A stretch of DNA of 64,000 bases from an uncultured Tateyamaria sp. GTDB taxonomy: Bacteria > Pseudomonadota > Alphaproteobacteria > Rhodobacterales > Rhodobacteraceae. Within the stretch, counting starts at the first letter, position 1. Every line of letters begins with the position of its first letter. Where the stretch lies: positions 186,001 through 250,000 of the forward strand of contig NZ_CANMBJ010000006.1 in NCBI RefSeq assembly GCF_947496075.1, given 5' to 3'. The notes below the pieces were generated by a model. That model saw only the letters and a program-made list of their open reading frames with translations, was not told where the DNA came from and ran no database searches. Made by a program: the position numbers and the translations under genes. Positions 61,595 to 64,000 of this stretch are shown here, piece by piece.

Positions 61595-62413
61595 ATGCTT
61601 GATCAGACCGAAGGCTACACCACCGCCGATGGCCGCAAGATCGGTGGCGTGGTCATGGAGATGAAGAACATCACCCTGCGTTTTGGCGGAGTCGAGGCGA
61701 TCAAGGATATCTCTTTCGATATCCGCGAAGGCGAGATCCGGGCCATCATCGGACCTAACGGCGCAGGCAAGTCGTCGATGCTGAATGTCATCTCGGGCTT
61801 CTATATCCCGCAAGAGGGGCAGGTGTTTTACAAGGGCGCGCCGCGACCCCAGATGAAACCTTTTGAAGTGGCGCGTCAGGGGATTGCGCGCACATTCCAG
61901 AACATCGCCCTGTTCGAGGGCATGACCGTTCTGGACAATGTCATGACCGGGCGGCTGACCCATATGAAAACCGGTCTTTGGGGGCAGGCGATCTGGAAGG
62001 GCAAGGCCGAAGCCGAAGAGACAGCCAACCGCGAAGTGGCTGAAAAGATTATCGATTTTCTTGAGATCCAAGCCATCCGCAAGACGCCAGTGGCACGCCT
62101 GCCCTATGGCCTCAAGAAGCGCGTGGAACTGGCGCGAGCGCTGGCGGCTGAGCCGTCGCTGTTGCTGCTGGATGAACCGATGGCTGGCATGAACGTGGAA
62201 GAGAAAGAGGACATGAGCCGCTTCATCCTTGACGTGAATGACGAGTTTGGCACCACAATCGCCCTGATCGAACACGACATGGGTGTTGTCATGGACCTGT
62301 CCGACCGGGTGGTCGTGATGGATTATGGCAAAAAGATCGGCGACGGCACGCCAGACGATGTGCGCAACAACCAGGATGTGATCGACGCCTATCTTGGGGT
62401 GTCACATGATTAA
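61595..62413 (+). CDS. LivG-type ABC transporter ATP-binding protein
   Basis: The 272-residue ATPase has Walker A IGPNGAGKSS (about 51-60), signature LPYGLKKRVELARALA, Walker B LLLLDEPMAGMN, and LIEHDMGVVMDLSDRVVVMDYG, typical of the LivG branch of branched-chain amino acid importers. Relatives next to AMP ligases may carry aromatic or fatty acids. LivH, LivM, LivF and a binding protein are not in the 1.6 kb to the window edge; secreted small proteins come next, which is odd. It overlaps the next gene by 8 bases. Confidence 0.85.
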   Translation: MLDQTEGYTTADGRKIGGVVMEMKNITLRFGGVEAIKDISFDIREGEIRAIIGPNGAGKSSMLNVISGFYIPQEGQVFYKGAPRPQMKPFEVARQGIARTFQNIALFEGMTVLDNVMTGRLTHMKTGLWGQAIWKGKAEAEETANREVAEKIIDFLEIQAIRKTPVARLPYGLKKRVELARALAAEPSLLLLDEPMAGMNVEEKEDMSRFILDVNDEFGTTIALIEHDMGVVMDLSDRVVVMDYGKKIGDGTPDDVRNNQDVIDAYLGVSHD

Positions 62414-62849
62414 GGCGCTGGCGCTTGTCGGAACATTCGTGTCCGGGCCCCTCTGGGCCGGATCGGCATGGGATATGTTCGAAGCGCGCTGTCTTGATCC
62501 CTATGAACATTTGACGGAACCAGTTGTTGATGGCCTTGCCGTGCAGCCCGTGGACGGCATGCACGAAAGCCTGCGTGCATATGGCCCGACCGACGATGGT
62601 TATCTTTTGGTGCTGGATGCCGCGCCCGCTGCCGGTGAACGCACCTGTTCTGTGTACAAGCTCGGCAACACGGATTTCGAACCTGCTTTCGTGTCTTGGG
62701 CAGAGGCCAATAAGATCAGCGGGCGCTATCTGCCAGAGCCCGGGCGCTATGTCAGTAACCAATGGATCGAACCCCAGTTGCACCTGATGGCCGAGATTCG
62801 GCCCGAGGGCCTGCACTATCAAGTGGTGGAGACAGACCTTGAGAGTTAG
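62406..62849 (+). CDS. Secreted protein of a tandem family, member 1
   Basis: The 147-residue protein has a signal peptide (MIKALALVGTFVSGPLWA, cleavage near residue 18) and a mature part with two cysteines: one in MFEARCLDPYEH soon after the cleavage site and one in ERTCSVYKLG. Members 2 and 3 of the tandem set place a Cys in the same two positions, suggesting a single disulfide. Overlap with livG (8 bases) and with the next gene (11 bases) marks an operon. Function is unknown; likely periplasmic. Confidence 0.65.
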   Translation: MIKALALVGTFVSGPLWAGSAWDMFEARCLDPYEHLTEPVVDGLAVQPVDGMHESLRAYGPTDDGYLLVLDAAPAAGERTCSVYKLGNTDFEPAFVSWAEANKISGRYLPEPGRYVSNQWIEPQLHLMAEIRPEGLHYQVVETDLES

Positions 62850-63426
62850 GTCGCTGGCCATATGCGCTGCCCTCTGGGCCGGCCCTGCGCTGGCAGGGGA
62901 ACCAGCGATCTGTGATCCGGCTCAGCCTGAGATGGCGGGCCTGTGCAACGTGATCGAAACGCGTTGCATGCCCTATCTTGAGGACCCGGCCAGCCTGTCG
63001 CCGCGTGATATCATGCCGATCCCGCGTACCTTCCGCCGGTACTTTGAAAGTACACTGAATTCCTATGCGTTGGGCTATCAGGAAACGGACCTGCCCAACA
63101 CGCTTGTGGTGTTCATGTATGACGAACCCGCCTGCGAGATCATCAGCCACGGGATCAGCTATTCCGATCTGCTGATGGCGTTCAACGAATGGCGGGGCGG
63201 GGCCGGTGCGCGGTTCGTGTCGACAACCGCCTTTGAACCCGTAAGCCGAGTGACCATGGATCGTGCTTTTGCCGCGGCATTTCTTGCCGCCCCGCGCCGC
63301 GATGGGCGCGTGACCGAGATCACTCTGAACTGGAACCTGACATTCGAAGGGCTGACGCGTCTGCGAGTGAGCTACCAGCCGCTTCGTGATCATACGGCTG
63401 ACTTGATGGGGGTGGCGTTGAAATGA
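62839..63426 (+). CDS. Secreted protein of a tandem family, member 2
   Basis: The 195-residue protein has a signal peptide (VRSLAICAALWAGPALAG, cleavage near residue 20), then CDPAQPEMAGLC, VIETRCMPYLEDP and, further on, DEPACEIISHG. The RC[LMV].P-like and ACE/TCT-type cysteines match those of its neighbours. The start is probably TTG at 62839, since no ATG or GTG in frame precedes the signal peptide. It overlaps both neighbours (11 and 4 bases). Function unknown. Confidence 0.6.
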   Translation: MRVRSLAICAALWAGPALAGEPAICDPAQPEMAGLCNVIETRCMPYLEDPASLSPRDIMPIPRTFRRYFESTLNSYALGYQETDLPNTLVVFMYDEPACEIISHGISYSDLLMAFNEWRGGAGARFVSTTAFEPVSRVTMDRAFAAAFLAAPRRDGRVTEITLNWNLTFEGLTRLRVSYQPLRDHTADLMGVALK

Positions 63427-64000
63427 GGTGGTTGTTCTCTTCACGGCTGCTTTTGCACGTCACTTGTTTGATGATGTTTATGGCCATTTCTGTCCGAGGC
63501 GAAGCTGCAACAGATGGGCCCAGCGGCATGATCCAATCATTTTTCGATAGATGCGTCACACCAACCGCATCACATTGGGAGCCCGACATTAGTGGTTTGC
63601 TATCGGTCAAAGGCGCCGAACTGAAATCACTCCTGACTGAACGTCCCCGCCTCGCCTCGAAGGGTAGTTACTTTGCGAACCCCGAAGCCACGTGGGTGCT
63701 TCAGACTGACTATGGACCGGGTAGGCCCACATGCACAGTGTTCACATTGGATGCCGCAGTTTCCCAAGTGATTGATGTCTGGTGTGCAAAAGTCGATGAG
63801 CTCGAAGCCAAAGGTTGGCAGGAATTTGCTTTGGTTCCAACCGAACTCGGTCTGCAGAACCGCGGAAGTCTAGTCGGGTCCGTAAAATACCGTGACGGAG
63901 ACGACATAACTATTTGGATGCGCTTGGAGCGTGGCCAAAGAAAAAACTACGCAATGATGATGGTGACAGTGGGCCATGTTGGTTCGCACGCCTTCGAAAA
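63423..64000 (+). CDS. Secreted protein of a tandem family, member 3 (cut by window end)
   Basis: An open frame starts with ATG at 63423, overlapping the previous stop, and stays open for at least 192 codons to the window edge. It has a hydrophobic N-terminus (LLLHVTCLMMFMAISVRG), then SFFDRCVTPTASHWEP and later GRPTCTVFTLDAAV. These correspond to the RC and TC motifs of the two upstream proteins, so the three look like diverged tandem duplicates. The C-terminus is missing. Confidence 0.6.
   Translation, partial: MRWLFSSRLLLHVTCLMMFMAISVRGEAATDGPSGMIQSFFDRCVTPTASHWEPDISGLLSVKGAELKSLLTERPRLASKGSYFANPEATWVLQTDYGPGRPTCTVFTLDAAVSQVIDVWCAKVDELEAKGWQEFALVPTELGLQNRGSLVGSVKYRDGDDITIWMRLERGQRKNYAMMMVTVGHVGSHAFE

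Noticed and set aside
1..64000. CRISPR arrays, tRNA or rRNA genes
   Set aside because: No regularly spaced direct repeats and no cloverleaf or rRNA core signature were seen on reading; a tRNAscan and Infernal run would settle this.

Overview
The window looks like a chromosomal segment of a marine alphaproteobacterium of the Roseobacter/Rhodobacterales group. Three things point there: an rpoE-chrR pair beside the five-gene block that follows it in Rhodobacter sphaeroides (FAD oxidoreductase, DUF1365, MFS, DUF3833, SDR), a PuuD-type urate oxidase with a cytochrome c tail, and typical Rhodobacterales intergenic repeats. No rRNA, tRNA or CRISPR array was seen.

Layout. 1-890 holds nothing I can support. 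891-3850 is a sulfur-transfer cassette: an arylsulfotransferase-like protein, two small membrane proteins and a PAPS-type sulfotransferase. 3851-5040 is transposase debris (IS66-like and IS630-like remnants). 5081-12635 is a visibly GC-rich RiPP cluster for a thiazole/oxazole-modified peptide: a 123-residue precursor with a nine-cysteine core, a B12-type radical SAM enzyme, an E1-like leader-binding protein, a YcaO cyclodehydratase, a SagB dehydrogenase and a 777-residue orphan. 13037-20352 is purine-ring catabolism (uraH, a puuE-uraD fusion, allE, allA) with an NMT1/THI5-type ABC importer and a class III aminotransferase.

21953-29406 is the most unusual region. It is a complete ectoine gene set (ectA, ectC, ectB, ask_ect) with three foreign functions inserted between ectA and ectC: a LysA-like PLP decarboxylase fused to a 3-aminoacyl-CoA ammonia-lyase-type hotdog domain, an adenylation enzyme and a carrier protein. 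The EctA homologue has an altered CoA-binding loop. I infer a route to an ectoine analogue whose acyl group is built on the carrier protein. A EutA-like racemase/isomerase, an MFS transporter and two LysR regulators flank it.

33574-37308 holds a cyanide-insensitive-type bd oxidase (cydAB) and puuD. 37347-41661 is an adenylate cyclase, rmuC and mutL, tightly coupled. 41783-47808 is the sigma-E/ChrR singlet-oxygen response locus. 48068-58995 holds metabolic genes (a LYS1-like saccharopine dehydrogenase, GST, phosphatase, AbrB-like protein, formate dehydrogenase alpha, M20 amidohydrolase), a WGR protein and a two-component system. 59189-64000 holds an AMP-forming acyl-CoA ligase, a LivG ATPase and three tandem secreted proteins that share a motif, the last cut by the window edge.

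A paired-hairpin repeat occurs twice in opposite orientations, at 37303-37374 and 41710-41782; the first copy supplies the end of the cyclase coding sequence. Base composition and codon style were judged by eye, not computed.
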